Of a DNA stretch of 64,000 nucleotides, positions 25,549 through 33,716 are shown piece after piece. The stretch comes from Caldimonas mangrovi (GTDB taxonomy: Bacteria; Pseudomonadota; Gammaproteobacteria; Burkholderiales; Burkholderiaceae_C): assembly GCF_023721835.1 (NCBI RefSeq), contig NZ_JAMKFE010000019.1, positions 1 through 64,000 on the forward strand. Direction: 5' to 3'. Position 1 is the first letter of the stretch. Every line of letters begins with the position of its first letter. The notes beneath the pieces were generated by a model. That model did not search any database. It saw nothing but the letters and a program-made list of their open reading frames with translations, and was not told the DNA's origin. The position numbers and the translations under genes are program-made.

Positions 25549-25576
25549 GGTATAGGCCGCTACGGGCAGAGTGCAA
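25549..25576 (-). promoter_or_regulatory. Element promoter P13 (TTGCAC-N16-TATACC)
   Basis: The -35 is at 25571-25576, the -10 at 25549-25554, with a 16-bp spacer and a 72-nt leader. Confidence 0.7.
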
Positions 25577-25692
25577 GGCGGCAGCGAACACGCGGCGCAG
25601 AGACGCCAACCCGGCATTGCCGCGGACAAGCCGCTCTTTGCGTCGCACCTCTCATCGCTGCCCCGAGATTCGGCGAAGCGCCAAAAGAGCGA

Positions 25693-25718
25693 GGCCGGCG
25701 TCCGTGGGGACGCCGGCC
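25693..25718 (-). terminator. Intrinsic terminator after family C copy 3
   Basis: GGCCGGCGTCC and GGACGCCGGCC form an 11-bp stem, then TCGCTCTTTTGG on the minus strand. Confidence 0.85.
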
Positions 25719-25802
25719 TCCGAAGCGCAGAGGACTCGCCCCTGCACTTCCTCTGTCAATCAAGGACGATGCAGCCTACCGCGACACGATCGTCGCCGTC
25801 GG

Positions 25803-26462
25803 CTACACCTGCACCTCGCGCAACGCGGGCAGCGCCTCGACGCGCACCGGTGACCCGGCGAACGTTTCGGCCCTTCTCGCGTTGAGGAGGTCGCCCCAGC
25901 GGACCACGTCGCTCGGTCGCCCGGTGAGCAACTCCACGACGCGCTCCAGCACCGGTTCGTCGGCGAGGATCACGCTCAGCGGCACAGGCCACTGATGCAT
26001 GGCGTACCGCCAGACGTGGACGCCGGCTTCGATGCGCGCGGCAAAGGCTCCGTCGGATTCCCTTCCGAGCAGGTCGAGCTGCTCGGTCGTGAGACCGTGG
26101 TGCCTGTGCTGGCCGGTCAGCAGACCCCACCCGCGCGAGCGCCACTGCGGCAGCTGGCACATGCGCGACAGGGGCTCGCCGTCGCGGCGGCGCGGCATCT
26201 CCACACCCGCTTGTGCGAGCGTGTCGACGGCCCATTGCGCGGACGGGTCCTGTCCGATGACCCAGCGTACCTGCTGCGGGCTCGCGCCGGCCTCGTGCAT
26301 CTGCGCGACCACACCGGGGGCGATGCCCCGGGTGAATTCGTGCCGTGCCTCGGCCGGCATGTGGACCTGCAGCAGGCCCGGTACGCCGCCCCGATCTTCG
26401 ATCGATGCGGGCACCGGGATCAGCAGCACTTTCGCGTGCCGTTGGACTTGCGCCTCTGACAA
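25803..26462 (-). CDS. Family C protein, copy 3 (possible pseudo-histidine phosphatase)
   Basis: A 219-residue paralogue with LLIPVPASIED, LPQWRSRGWGLLTG, LGRESDGAFAARIEAGVHVW and LSVILADEPVL. Compared with copy 2 the region between the first two blocks (about 35-110) has diverged most. TTG 26462 follows AAGGAGGAGCC. Together with copies 1 and 2 it forms a tandem array in which each gene keeps its own promoter and terminator, so the copies may be expressed at different levels. Confidence 0.8.
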   Translation of the reverse strand: MSEAQVQRHAKVLLIPVPASIEDRGGVPGLLQVHMPAEARHEFTRGIAPGVVAQMHEAGASPQQVRWVIGQDPSAQWAVDTLAQAGVEMPRRRDGEPLSRMCQLPQWRSRGWGLLTGQHRHHGLTTEQLDLLGRESDGAFAARIEAGVHVWRYAMHQWPVPLSVILADEPVLERVVELLTGRPSDVVRWGDLLNARRAETFAGSPVRVEALPALREVQV

Positions 26463-26535
26463 GGCTCCTCCTTGTTCCGTGTCGAACTGACTGACACCCA
26501 CACGCGGGCGCAACGCGCCGTTGCATGGGACAAGG

Positions 26536-26563
26536 GGTATAGGCCGGCGAACCGCCGCTGCAA
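26536..26563 (-). promoter_or_regulatory. Element promoter P14 (TTGCAG-N16-TATACC)
   Basis: The -35 is at 26558-26563, the -10 at 26536-26541, with a 16-bp spacer and a 73-nt leader. Confidence 0.7.
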
Positions 26564-26586
26564 GCCCTTTCGTCGCGAGCGCAGGG

Positions 26587-27492
26587 TCAGGTGAACCGCT
26601 GCGGCGGGCAGATCGACGCTGCGCTGGCTGCGTTGATCAATTGCAGCCGGTTCTGCACGCCGAAGTGCCGCCGCAGCTGCCGCATGTGGTAGTCGATCGC
26701 GTAGCCGGTCAGCCCCAGCTGCTCGGCGATGCGGCGGTCGCTGTTGCCCAGGGCGAGCAGGTCGAGGATCTCGAGCTGGCGCGGCGAGAGGATCTGCCTC
26801 GACGACGGTGTGGTGCGCCGGCGCACCAGCGCGCGGTAGGCCAGCAGGTGGTGCATGCAGCAGGCCAGGCTCAACGCCCCCTGCATCACGCTGTCGTCGA
26901 TGACGTCGTTGCCGCGCCGGCACGACAGCAGGCTGATGATGGCGCGCTCGTTGTGCTGGTGCGAGCCCGGCACGTCGAATGACAGGCCCGAGACGATGCC
27001 GCTCTTGGCCAGGTCGGACAGGTAGGCCATGCCGCGGCGATTGCGCAGCGAGCGGTGTTCGGCGAGTTCATCGACGGTCCATGCATTGGGCAGCGTGGTC
27101 GACGCATCGCCCTGGAAGAACGGGTCGACGTCGTGATGGCGCCGGCTGAAATAGCGGTGCAGCAGCGAGCGGTTGGCATAGGTGGCCAGGAACGCGCGCG
27201 GGTACAGCGACTGCCGCTCGCGCGCCACGGTGCCGTAGACCATCCAGTCGAACCCCAAGCCGCCCAGCACGTGCCGCACAACCCGCACGCGGTCGTCGGC
27301 ATGGGCCATCGCCTGCAGCTTCGTCAGCAGGCTCGGCAGCCGGAACGGCGCGTCGTGCATCGGCGAGATGCTGAGATCCTGCTCTTCGTAGAGAAACACG
27401 GCCTGCCGACCGGGTGCATTGCGTTCGTTGAGTTTTCCGAAACCCGAGTCGATGGCTTCGTCGCCATCGATTTCGACATCGACCTCTGTCAA
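26587..27492 (-). CDS. LuxR-type quorum-sensing regulator, no LuxI partner seen
   Basis: A 301-residue regulator with an N-terminal autoinducer-binding domain (FDWMVYG, HRYFSRRHHDVDPFF, LPNAW, GIVSGLSFDVPG) carrying the Trp, Tyr, Asp and Pro positions typical of acyl-homoserine lactone receptors, and a C-terminal LuxR helix-turn-helix (LSPRQLEILDLLALGNSDRRIAEQLG). An N-terminal extension of about 50 residues precedes the domain. TTG 27492 is chosen for GGAGGT 5 nt upstream; a longer form from TTG 27564 is possible. No synthase gene lies in the window. A role in density-dependent control of the element is plausible but unshown. Confidence 0.88.
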   Translation of the reverse strand: MTEVDVEIDGDEAIDSGFGKLNERNAPGRQAVFLYEEQDLSISPMHDAPFRLPSLLTKLQAMAHADDRVRVVRHVLGGLGFDWMVYGTVARERQSLYPRAFLATYANRSLLHRYFSRRHHDVDPFFQGDASTTLPNAWTVDELAEHRSLRNRRGMAYLSDLAKSGIVSGLSFDVPGSHQHNERAIISLLSCRRGNDVIDDSVMQGALSLACCMHHLLAYRALVRRRTTPSSRQILSPRQLEILDLLALGNSDRRIAEQLGLTGYAIDYHMRQLRRHFGVQNRLQLINAASAASICPPQRFT

Positions 27493-27598
27493 GCGAGACC
27501 TCCAGTAGTTCTGCGGCGCCGGCACTGGTGCAATGCCAGCCTCCTTCGAATCACCGGCGCCCAAATCATCCTAGGTGCCGCACCAGGGGGCGTCAACG

Positions 27599-27610
27599 AC
27601 GAGATCTCGT
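27599..27610. promoter_or_regulatory. Palindrome ACGAGATCTCGT between divergent genes
   Basis: A perfect 12-bp palindrome lies in the intergenic region between the LuxR-type gene and the 27854 gene. It could be the core of a LuxR-family operator, but it is shorter than classic lux boxes. Apart from this and promoter P15, nothing else is seen in 27493-27853. Confidence 0.4.
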
Positions 27611-27744
27611 ATGTCTGGCGAGGCGCGAACACTCGTGCACTGCTGTGCGGCGCAGCATGTCACGGCATTGCAATCATCTCGGCACCGCAGTTCCTGCGTG
27701 GGCGCGTTTCGCACACGAACGCAGCCGTCGCTGCCCGCGATGCC

Positions 27745-27772
27745 TTGCCAGCCGGTGTGGGCGCCCTATACC
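27745..27772 (+). promoter_or_regulatory. Element promoter P15 (TTGCCA-N16-TATACC)
   Basis: The -35 is at 27745-27750, the -10 at 27767-27772, with a 16-bp spacer and an 81-nt leader. It is the rightmost member of the promoter set. Confidence 0.75.
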
Positions 27773-27853
27773 CGGTGCTGTCGCCCGAGGTGTGCTTCGC
27801 CTCGAACGGCAGTCGATGAAAGTTCGTGCTCGGCTCGAAGGGAGCAAGCAAGC

Positions 27854-28474
27854 GTGTCAATGCAGTCGTTCGTCGGAAGGTATTCCGGCGAAGAAGCATG
27901 TCCGACCTATCTGGCGCTGGCTCGGCAGCCGGTGTTTCTTCCGCCCCCCGAGGCACAACCCGCGCTCTTTGAGTCCTTCGCGTTGGGTCAGGCACTGCAG
28001 CCGTTCTTCAACGGTGTGGGCCTGCTCGGCGATGAAGAGGGCGTGCCCTGGGTCACGGCCTACGGGCCGGACGGAGAGTCCGCTGTCAGCTGGGCCATGC
28101 ATGGGCTCGGTCTGCTCGCCTCCCGGGAGTCGATCGACCGGATCAAGCCGGTCAGCCTGCGCACCTTCAAAGCTCGGTGGCCGGGCTTCGGCTCGTCCAC
28201 CGACGAGCAGGTGCCCGCAGGCGGCGAGACGCAGCAGCGGTTCGTCAGGCGCATCATGGCAGGCCTCTCCGAGGCCTTCCTGGCGTGCCAGACGGTGACC
28301 AACGCGCGGGACAAGCGAGTCCGTGCGATGGTCCTGATCACTCCGGAATCCGTGCTGGAGGTGATCCTGTCAGAGGCCCTGCTCGGAACCCGCTACTTCC
28401 GTGACACCCGTTGGGTCATCACGGAGGAGTTATCGACCCGAGGGCGAGTGACGGTACTGCGTTCCGAGGGCTGA
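27854..28474 (+). CDS. Unknown protein, possibly degenerate histidine phosphatase
   Basis: A 206-residue soluble protein. Its second half, AGGETQQRFVRRIMAGL followed by RVRAMVLITPESVLEVIL, has the layout of the histidine phosphatase 'GGES...R' helix and 'VLVVTHG' strand, as in the 4232 and 7093 proteins, but no RHG motif is present at the N-terminus (LARQPVFLPPP instead). If related, it is catalytically dead. GTG 27854 is 9 nt after GGGAG; ATG 27860 is an alternative. Last satellite gene before chromosomal genes begin. Confidence 0.7.
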   Translation: MSMQSFVGRYSGEEACPTYLALARQPVFLPPPEAQPALFESFALGQALQPFFNGVGLLGDEEGVPWVTAYGPDGESAVSWAMHGLGLLASRESIDRIKPVSLRTFKARWPGFGSSTDEQVPAGGETQQRFVRRIMAGLSEAFLACQTVTNARDKRVRAMVLITPESVLEVILSEALLGTRYFRDTRWVITEELSTRGRVTVLRSEG

Positions 28475-28516
28475 GCCGGATCTGCGTCGATGCGCCTCTC
28501 CTCCTGGAGGGGCTGG

Positions 28517-28549
28517 GCGGGCCATGGAAGCTTGACTTCCGTGGCCCGC
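28517..28549 (+). terminator. Intrinsic terminator after the 27854-28474 gene
   Basis: GCGGGCCATGGAAG and CTTCCGTGGCCCGC form a 14-bp stem with one mismatch, followed by TCTTCCTGTT. It marks the right end of the satellite-gene region. Confidence 0.75.
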
Positions 28550-28585
28550 TCTTCCTGTTGAGCCACGGGTTCGACCAGCGCGCTA

Positions 28586-29215
28586 CTACAGCGAAGCCGC
28601 CAGCACCTGCGCCTCAGCGCGTGCCTGCGCCACCGTGCGCTCCACCGCCTCGGGCTCCGCCAACGTCGGCGCCACGTTGACCTCGTGCACGTCGGTGATG
28701 CCCAGGAACGCCAGCCACGCCCGCATCTGCCCTTTCTGGTGGTCGGGCCCTGCCGGGTCGACCTGCAACGGGTGCGCCCCGGCACTCGAATACACCACCA
28801 CCGCCCGCTTGCCCTGCAGCAGACCTTCGTACCCGCGCTCGCGCGACCAGCGCCAGTTCTCGCCCGGCAGCGTGACGATGTCGATGAAATGCTTCAGCCG
28901 GTAGGGCAGCCCGAAGTTCCACATCGGCACGCTGAACACGTAGCGGTCTGCAGCATTGAACCGCCGCGCCAGCGCCACCGCGCGGACCCACAGGGCACGC
29001 TGCTGCGCGCTGGCTTCGGTGCTGCGCAGCACCGCGAACTTGGCCGCCACCATCTGCGCGTCGAAATGCGGCAGCTCCAGCTGCCACACGTCCACCGTGT
29101 CCAGCTGCGCACCGGGGTGGCGGGCCAGGTAGCTCTCGATCAAATGCTGCGCCACGCTGCGGGTCCGCGAAGCCGCGGCCACGGGCGACGCGGCCATGTG
29201 CAGAATCGTCGTCAT
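28586..29215 (-). CDS. azoR: FMN-dependent NADH:quinone oxidoreductase / azoreductase
   Basis: A 209-residue flavodoxin-like protein of the AzoR family: an N-terminal strand and phosphate loop (HMAASPVAAASRTRSVA), the FMN-binding VFSVPMWNFGLPYRLKHFID motif and a VVVYSSAGAHP loop. It reduces quinones and azo compounds with NADH, protecting against electrophile stress. Downstream of a SugE-type exporter gene by 7 bp and divergent from an HxlR-family regulator, a common stress-responsive pairing. Confidence 0.9.
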   Translation of the reverse strand: MTTILHMAASPVAAASRTRSVAQHLIESYLARHPGAQLDTVDVWQLELPHFDAQMVAAKFAVLRSTEASAQQRALWVRAVALARRFNAADRYVFSVPMWNFGLPYRLKHFIDIVTLPGENWRWSRERGYEGLLQGKRAVVVYSSAGAHPLQVDPAGPDHQKGQMRAWLAFLGITDVHEVNVAPTLAEPEAVERTVAQARAEAQVLAASL

Positions 29216-29222
29216 GATCGTC

Positions 29223-29543
29223 TCAGCCTTCCAGCACGCGCAGCCCGACGGTGCCCGCCACCACCAGGCCGATGCAGGCCAGCCGCCACGGCGACAGGCT
29301 CTCGCCGAAGGCCGCCACCCCCACCAGCGCCACGCCGACCGCTCCGATGGCGGTCCACACCGCATACGCGGTGCCGAGCGGCAGCCGCTTCAAGGCCAGC
29401 GTCAGCAGGAAGATGCTGAGCAGCGCCGCGGCCAGCCCGACCACCGACGGCAGCAGCCGCGTCCACGATTCCGACCGCTTCAGCGCGACGGCCATCAACA
29501 CTTCCACCGCTCCGGCGGCGCCCAACCACATCCAGCTCGACAT
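29223..29543 (-). CDS. sugE: SugE/Gdx-type small multidrug resistance exporter
   Basis: A 106-residue four-helix SMR protein. The N-terminal WMWLGAAGAVEVLMAVALK contains the essential Glu of the family, and LPLGTAYAVWTAIGAVG is the SugE/Gdx signature associated with guanidinium or quaternary ammonium export. ATG 29543 (AGGG 6 nt upstream) gives the usual N-terminus; ATG 29549 would leave no spacing from the ribosome site. It probably forms an operon with azoR. Confidence 0.88.
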   Translation of the reverse strand: MSSWMWLGAAGAVEVLMAVALKRSESWTRLLPSVVGLAAALLSIFLLTLALKRLPLGTAYAVWTAIGAVGVALVGVAAFGESLSPWRLACIGLVVAGTVGLRVLEG

Positions 29544-29625
29544 CGACATCCCTTCCGTCGTGTTGCACGAACCGCGATGATGGAAAGCGCCGCCCTGCGC
29601 GAACAGTAGGCACCTGCCGGTAACC

Positions 29626-30009
29626 ATGGAAAATCCCGCCCCCGCCAGCACGGCCGCCGCCGATGTGTTCAACGCGGCGTGCCCGTCGCGGCGCGTGCTC
29701 GAACTGATTGCCAACAAATGGGCGCTGCTGATCCTGCCAGCGCTGCGCGACGGCCCGCTGCGCAACCACGAACTGAAGCGGCGCGTCGGCGGGGTGTCGC
29801 AGAAGATGCTGACGCAGACGCTGCGCGAGCTGGAAGACAACCGCCTGGTGCAGCGGCACGACCACGGCACCGCGGCGCCGCATGTCGAATACCAGCTCAC
29901 GGTGCTGGGCCGCTCGCTGAGCGAGACGTTGCTGGCGGTCGACCGCTGGGTCGAAGCGCACCACGAGCAGCTGCAGCCCGCCGCGCGCCGCAAGTGGACC
30001 GGCCGCTGA
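29626..30009 (+). CDS. HxlR-family winged-helix regulator
   Basis: A 127-residue MarR-like regulator. CPSRRVLELIANKWALLIL is the HxlR start with the conserved Cys and NKW, and GGVSQKMLTQTLRELEDNRLVQR is the recognition helix and wing. Divergent from sugE-azoR, which it likely represses until an electrophile or quinone modifies the N-terminal Cys; related regulators such as QorR and YodB work this way. Confidence 0.9.
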   Translation: MENPAPASTAAADVFNAACPSRRVLELIANKWALLILPALRDGPLRNHELKRRVGGVSQKMLTQTLRELEDNRLVQRHDHGTAAPHVEYQLTVLGRSLSETLLAVDRWVEAHHEQLQPAARRKWTGR

Positions 30010-30024
30010 GCCGGCCCTCGACGT

Positions 30025-31011
30025 TCAGTCGCCCTTGAACCCTGTCTTGCGCACGATGCCGGCCCATCGCTCGGCCTCGGCCCGCACCATCTGCTGCGCC
30101 TGCACAGGCGAGGTACCGGTGACGCTGAAGCCGGCCTCCGTGAGCTTGCGCTTGACGTCGTCGGCCTGCACGGCGGCCACCAGCTGCCGAGCCAGCAGCT
30201 CGGCCACCGACGCCGGTGTGCCGGCCGGCACGAAAAACGCGAACCAGGCCGACACGTCGATGCCGCGCACGTGGGACTCGATGAAGGTCGGCACTTCGGG
30301 CAGTTGCGGCACCCGGGCAGCGGCGGTGCTGGCCAATGCGCGCATCGTGCCGCCCTTGACCTGTGCCGCACCGAGTGCGGTCGACACGAAGGCACCCGCC
30401 ACCTCGCCCTTCGCGATGGCGGAGACCGCGTCTCCGGTGCTGCGGTAGTGGATCGGCTCGACCGGGAAGCCGCCCGCAGTGCCCAGCAGTTCCGCGCCGA
30501 AGTGGCCCGGCGTGCCGGCACCGAAGGTGGCGAAGTTCACGCGTTCGCGGCTGCCACGGTGCGCGTTCAGAAAGTCGGCCACGGTGCGATGCGGCGAGGC
30601 GGCCGGCACCACCAGCAGGAAGTCCGAACGCACGACCTCGGTCAGCACCTGCAGTTCCTTGGCCGGGTCGTACGGCAGCTTGCTGAAGGCCGGCGGCGCG
30701 ATGCTGATCGAGCCGACTTCGGCCAGCAGCAGGCTGTAGCCGTCTGGCAGGCTTTTCGCCACCGCGTTCGCCGCGATCTGGCCGCCGGCACCGGCCCGGT
30801 TGTCCACCACCACGGTCTGCTTCAGGTTCTCGGCCAGCTGCTGCCCGACCAGGCGCGCCACCACGTCGGGACCGCTGCCCGGGGGAAAGCCCACCGTCAG
30901 GCGTATGGCACGCTCCGGATAGGACTGCGCCTGAACGGCGGACGGCAACAGCGCGGGCAGCGCCGACAGCCAGGCAGCTGCGAGCAATGCGCGGCGAACA
31001 TGAGCCAACAT
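30025..31011 (-). CDS. Tripartite tricarboxylate (Bug) periplasmic receptor
   Basis: A 328-residue exported binding protein with a signal peptide ending AVQAQSYP, then the Bug hallmarks RLTVGFPPGSGPDVVARL, VVDNRAGAGGQIAANAVA and a late WFAFFVPAGTP. Such receptors bind small carboxylates; ligand identity cannot be read here, and no TctA/TctB membrane partner is adjacent. ATG 31011 has GAGGAGA 6 nt upstream. Confidence 0.9.
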   Translation of the reverse strand: MLAHVRRALLAAAWLSALPALLPSAVQAQSYPERAIRLTVGFPPGSGPDVVARLVGQQLAENLKQTVVVDNRAGAGGQIAANAVAKSLPDGYSLLLAEVGSISIAPPAFSKLPYDPAKELQVLTEVVRSDFLLVVPAASPHRTVADFLNAHRGSRERVNFATFGAGTPGHFGAELLGTAGGFPVEPIHYRSTGDAVSAIAKGEVAGAFVSTALGAAQVKGGTMRALASTAAARVPQLPEVPTFIESHVRGIDVSAWFAFFVPAGTPASVAELLARQLVAAVQADDVKRKLTEAGFSVTGTSPVQAQQMVRAEAERWAGIVRKTGFKGD

Positions 31012-31130
31012 GGCGGGTCTCCTCGAAGCACCCCGTGGGCCGGGGTCGATGCGGCGCAGTGTGGCGCGCGCCGGGCGCGGCACGTGTCAACCGAAAGGCT
31101 GACAGCCGCCCCCGATGAAGCCGCGGTGGC

Positions 31131-31955
31131 TCAGGACGGCCGGCTCGTGCCGCCGAAACGAGCGAACAGCTCGCTGCGGAAGTGCAGGCCCAGCCGCTCG
31201 AACGCGCGTGCCCGGTAGGTCTTGACCGTCGCGACGCTCAGGCCCATGTCGGCGGCAACGCCATCGTAGCTCCAGCCTTTCAGCAGGCGCTGGCAGACGT
31301 CGAGTTCGCGCGGCGTCAGTGCCGGGCAGGCGCGGGCCATCGCCTCGCGCGCATCGCACGCAGGAGCCGCCGCCTCGCCCCGCAGTGCGATGTGGCGGCG
31401 CACCGACGCCAGCAGCGGGGCGGCCATCGCACCGAAGGTGTCGAGCTCGTCGCCCGAGTAGCGGCGCTGGTGCGCATGGCGGTACAGGTTGACCGCGAGC
31501 AGCGAACCGTCGGCCTCGCGCTGTGCCACCGACAAGCGCTCGATGACCTGATGGCGGCGGTAGATGCGTTCGCGGTGCTCGCTGTTCGGCGCGTCTTCGG
31601 CATCCATGTGCAGCACAGCGGCATGGCCGGGGGCGACCCGCTGCAACGGGTCGAAGCTGCAGTCGCGCAGGTACAGGCCGTCGCGATAGGCGCCGAAGCA
31701 GTCGCGCGTGGTGTCGGCCACGCCCAAGCTGGACGACAGATGCAGCACCGGGGGCCGGTCGCGCCACACCTGGTACACCGACCACGACGCGGCCTGCAGC
31801 CCCTGGTTGAGCCCGCACAGCCCGCGCTCGGCGAAACCGTCCGCACCGATGCCTTCGATCAGCGCGGCGAGCGCCGCCTGCGAGGCACGCAGCGGTGTAG
31901 ACAGGGACGTCGGCCAGAGGTTCATCGTGGTGGGGTCGTGCAGGCGGCCCGTCAT
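31131..31955 (-). CDS. LuxR-type transcriptional regulator
   Basis: A 274-residue regulator with a poorly conserved sensor domain (about 1-200) and a C-terminal LuxR helix-turn-helix (LTPRELDVCQRLLKGWSYDGVAADMGLSVATVKTYRARAFERLG split across 212-255). The N-terminal part does not show the acyl-homoserine lactone pocket residues, so it likely senses something else. ATG 31955 is used; ATG 31925 is equally possible. Divergent from a DUF3237 gene. Confidence 0.82.
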   Translation of the reverse strand: MTGRLHDPTTMNLWPTSLSTPLRASQAALAALIEGIGADGFAERGLCGLNQGLQAASWSVYQVWRDRPPVLHLSSSLGVADTTRDCFGAYRDGLYLRDCSFDPLQRVAPGHAAVLHMDAEDAPNSEHRERIYRRHQVIERLSVAQREADGSLLAVNLYRHAHQRRYSGDELDTFGAMAAPLLASVRRHIALRGEAAAPACDAREAMARACPALTPRELDVCQRLLKGWSYDGVAADMGLSVATVKTYRARAFERLGLHFRSELFARFGGTSRPS

Positions 31956-32065
31956 CTTCTCGGATGACGCGCTGCGGCGCGTGGCGCCTCTATGGTCACG
32001 TCATCCAACGCGCATGCTACGGCCGCGCGCCTCGCTGTCCATCCGTGCAGACCAGCACCGACGCC

Positions 32066-32539
32066 ATGACACCCACGCTGCCTCCCGCCCCCCTGCTGCT
32101 GCCGATGACCCGCATCCGCTGCGACGTCGAAGACGTCGTCTCGCTCGGCGCCGCGCCGTATGGCGAGCGGCGTTTCGTGCCGCTGGGCGGCGGCATCGTC
32201 GAGGGGCCGGAGCTGAACGGGCACATCGTCACCGGTGGCGTCGACTGGCAGATGCAGCGCGCCGACGGCGTGCTGGACATCGCGGCGCACTATGTGATTC
32301 GCACCGACGACGGCGCACTGGTCGAAGTGACCAGCACCGGCATGCGCCACGCCGAGGCCGACGTGATGCACCAGCTGGCGCGCGGCGAGGCGGTCCCGCG
32401 CGAGCGCTACTACTTCCGCACCGTGATGCGCTTCCAGGCCGGGGCGTCCCGGTGGGCGCACCTGAACCGCACCATCGCGATCGCCAGCGGCGCGCGCGAG
32501 GCCCGCCGCGTGGTGCTCGACGTCTACCGTCTCACCTGA
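32066..32539 (+). CDS. DUF3237 family protein
   Basis: A 157-residue single-domain protein with the DUF3237 pattern: an early RRFVPLGGGIVEGPELNG, a central GVDWQ.....D..L.I.AHYVIRT, and a late ERYYFRTVMRFQ followed by WAHLNRTIAIAS. The fold is a small beta barrel of unknown activity. ATG 32066 is the start that gives normal family length. Confidence 0.85.
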   Translation: MTPTLPPAPLLLPMTRIRCDVEDVVSLGAAPYGERRFVPLGGGIVEGPELNGHIVTGGVDWQMQRADGVLDIAAHYVIRTDDGALVEVTSTGMRHAEADVMHQLARGEAVPRERYYFRTVMRFQAGASRWAHLNRTIAIASGAREARRVVLDVYRLT

Positions 32540-32550
32540 CCGACCGCCCA

Positions 32551-32994
32551 TCACGATCCGAGCAAGGCGTCATAGCGGCGCTGCATCTCCTGCGGTGTAA
32601 CGTCCTCGATCGAGTGGCCGATCAGCCACTCGTGGCCGAACGGGTCGCGGATCAGGCAGGAGCGCTCGCCGTAGAACTCGTCCTTGGGTTCGCGCACCAT
32701 CGTCGCGCCCGCCCCGACCGCGTGGGCGGCGAACGCGTCCGCATCGTCGACGTGCAGGTGCAGCGAACTGGCGACGCCGCCGAGCGACTGCGGTCCCACC
32801 GCATTGCATTCGGGGTACTCGTCGCACAGCAGCAGCGTGATCGGGCCGAGCTCGAGCTCGGCGTGACCGATGCGCCCGCCGGGTTCGGTGAGCCGGAACA
32901 GCTCTCGCGCGCCGAAGGCCTGCGTATAGAACGCAATGGCCTGCTCCGCGCCCCGCACGCGCAGGTAGGGAAACACTTCTCGTATGGTGGACAT
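32551..32994 (-). CDS. VOC superfamily protein (glyoxalase-like)
   Basis: A 147-residue vicinal oxygen chelate protein of the PhnB/YciE-like type: YLRVRGAEQAIAFYTQAFGA at the start, GRIGHAELELG, then HLHVDDADAF and FYGERSCLIRDPFGHEWLI. The His and Glu residues typical of metal binding are present. Substrate unknown; it may be a resistance or isomerase-like protein. AAGGAG precedes the ATG by 7 nt. Confidence 0.85.
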   Translation of the reverse strand: MSTIREVFPYLRVRGAEQAIAFYTQAFGARELFRLTEPGGRIGHAELELGPITLLLCDEYPECNAVGPQSLGGVASSLHLHVDDADAFAAHAVGAGATMVREPKDEFYGERSCLIRDPFGHEWLIGHSIEDVTPQEMQRRYDALLGS

Positions 32995-33083
32995 GACCGT
33001 GCTCCTTCGCCGTAACGGCGCGCGGTCAGCGTACCGTGCGCGACCGGGCCGGTCTTGTAGAAATTCGAAGGGCTCGCGGTCTT

Positions 33084-33716
33084 TCAGGGCGACGACGCGT
33101 GCCACGCGTCGACGAACGCCAGCGCGTGCGAGCGCAGCGCCTGCAGGTCCATGCCCGGCTGGAACAGCGCGCCGCCGAGGCCGAACCCGGTGGCGCCGGC
33201 GCGCCGCCATGCGGCCATCGCCGGCGGCGTGATGCCGCCCACCGGCCACAGCGCCGTGCCGGCCGGCAGCACCGTGCGCAGGGCCGCCAGGCCGGCGGTT
33301 CCCAGCACCTCGGCCGGGAACAGCTTGAGCGCATGAGCCCCTGCCTTCAGCGCCGCGAAGGCTTCGCTGGCAGTGAACACGCCGGGCGCGACGAACAGGC
33401 CTTGTTGTCGTGCGTGCCGGATCACCTCGACGTCGGTGTGCGGCATGACGATCAAGCGAGCGCCGGCTGCGCGCACGGCGTCCACCTGCGCGGCGTCCAT
33501 GACGGTGCCTGCACCGACCAGGGTGTGCGGTGGTACGTGCCGCACGATGGCCTCGATGCATTCGAGCGCGCCCGGCCGGTTCAGCGGCACCTCCAGCGCG
33601 CGAAAGCCGGCGTCGAGCAGCACCCCGGCCGCCTCGGCGGCGTGCCGAGGTTCCAGCCCGCGCAGGATCGCCACCAGCGGCGGCGAAGGCGTGGTCGGTG
33701 CAGCGGTGTCGTTCAT
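33084..33716 (-). CDS. dgoA: 2-dehydro-3-deoxy-6-phosphogalactonate aldolase
   Basis: A 210-residue KDPG-aldolase family protein: VAILRGLEP (Glu and Arg of the active site), LEVPLNRPG, LVGAGTVMDAAQV, the Schiff-base Lys in AHALKLFPAE, and WPVGGITPP. The sequence is of the DgoA subgroup, which splits 2-keto-3-deoxy-6-phosphogalactonate to pyruvate and glyceraldehyde-3-phosphate. It overlaps dgoK by 4 bp and is the last gene of the sugar operon. Confidence 0.92.
   Translation of the reverse strand: MNDTAAPTTPSPPLVAILRGLEPRHAAEAAGVLLDAGFRALEVPLNRPGALECIEAIVRHVPPHTLVGAGTVMDAAQVDAVRAAGARLIVMPHTDVEVIRHARQQGLFVAPGVFTASEAFAALKAGAHALKLFPAEVLGTAGLAALRTVLPAGTALWPVGGITPPAMAAWRRAGATGFGLGGALFQPGMDLQALRSHALAFVDAWHASSP

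Larger units (their letters stand above)
23833..26563. repeat. Three tandem diverged family C units
   Basis: Three units of about 0.8-1 kb repeat the same order: promoter, leader with a strong ribosome site, family C gene, a conserved stretch like CACTCCCTCTGTCAATCA, and a terminator with the shared core GAGGCCGGYGTCC. Coding identity between copies is low, so the duplications are old. Confidence 0.75.

Noticed and set aside
26999-28298. Plus-strand open frames across the LuxR-type gene and the 27854 gene
   Set aside because: They are antisense or out of frame to better supported genes and have no ribosome sites.
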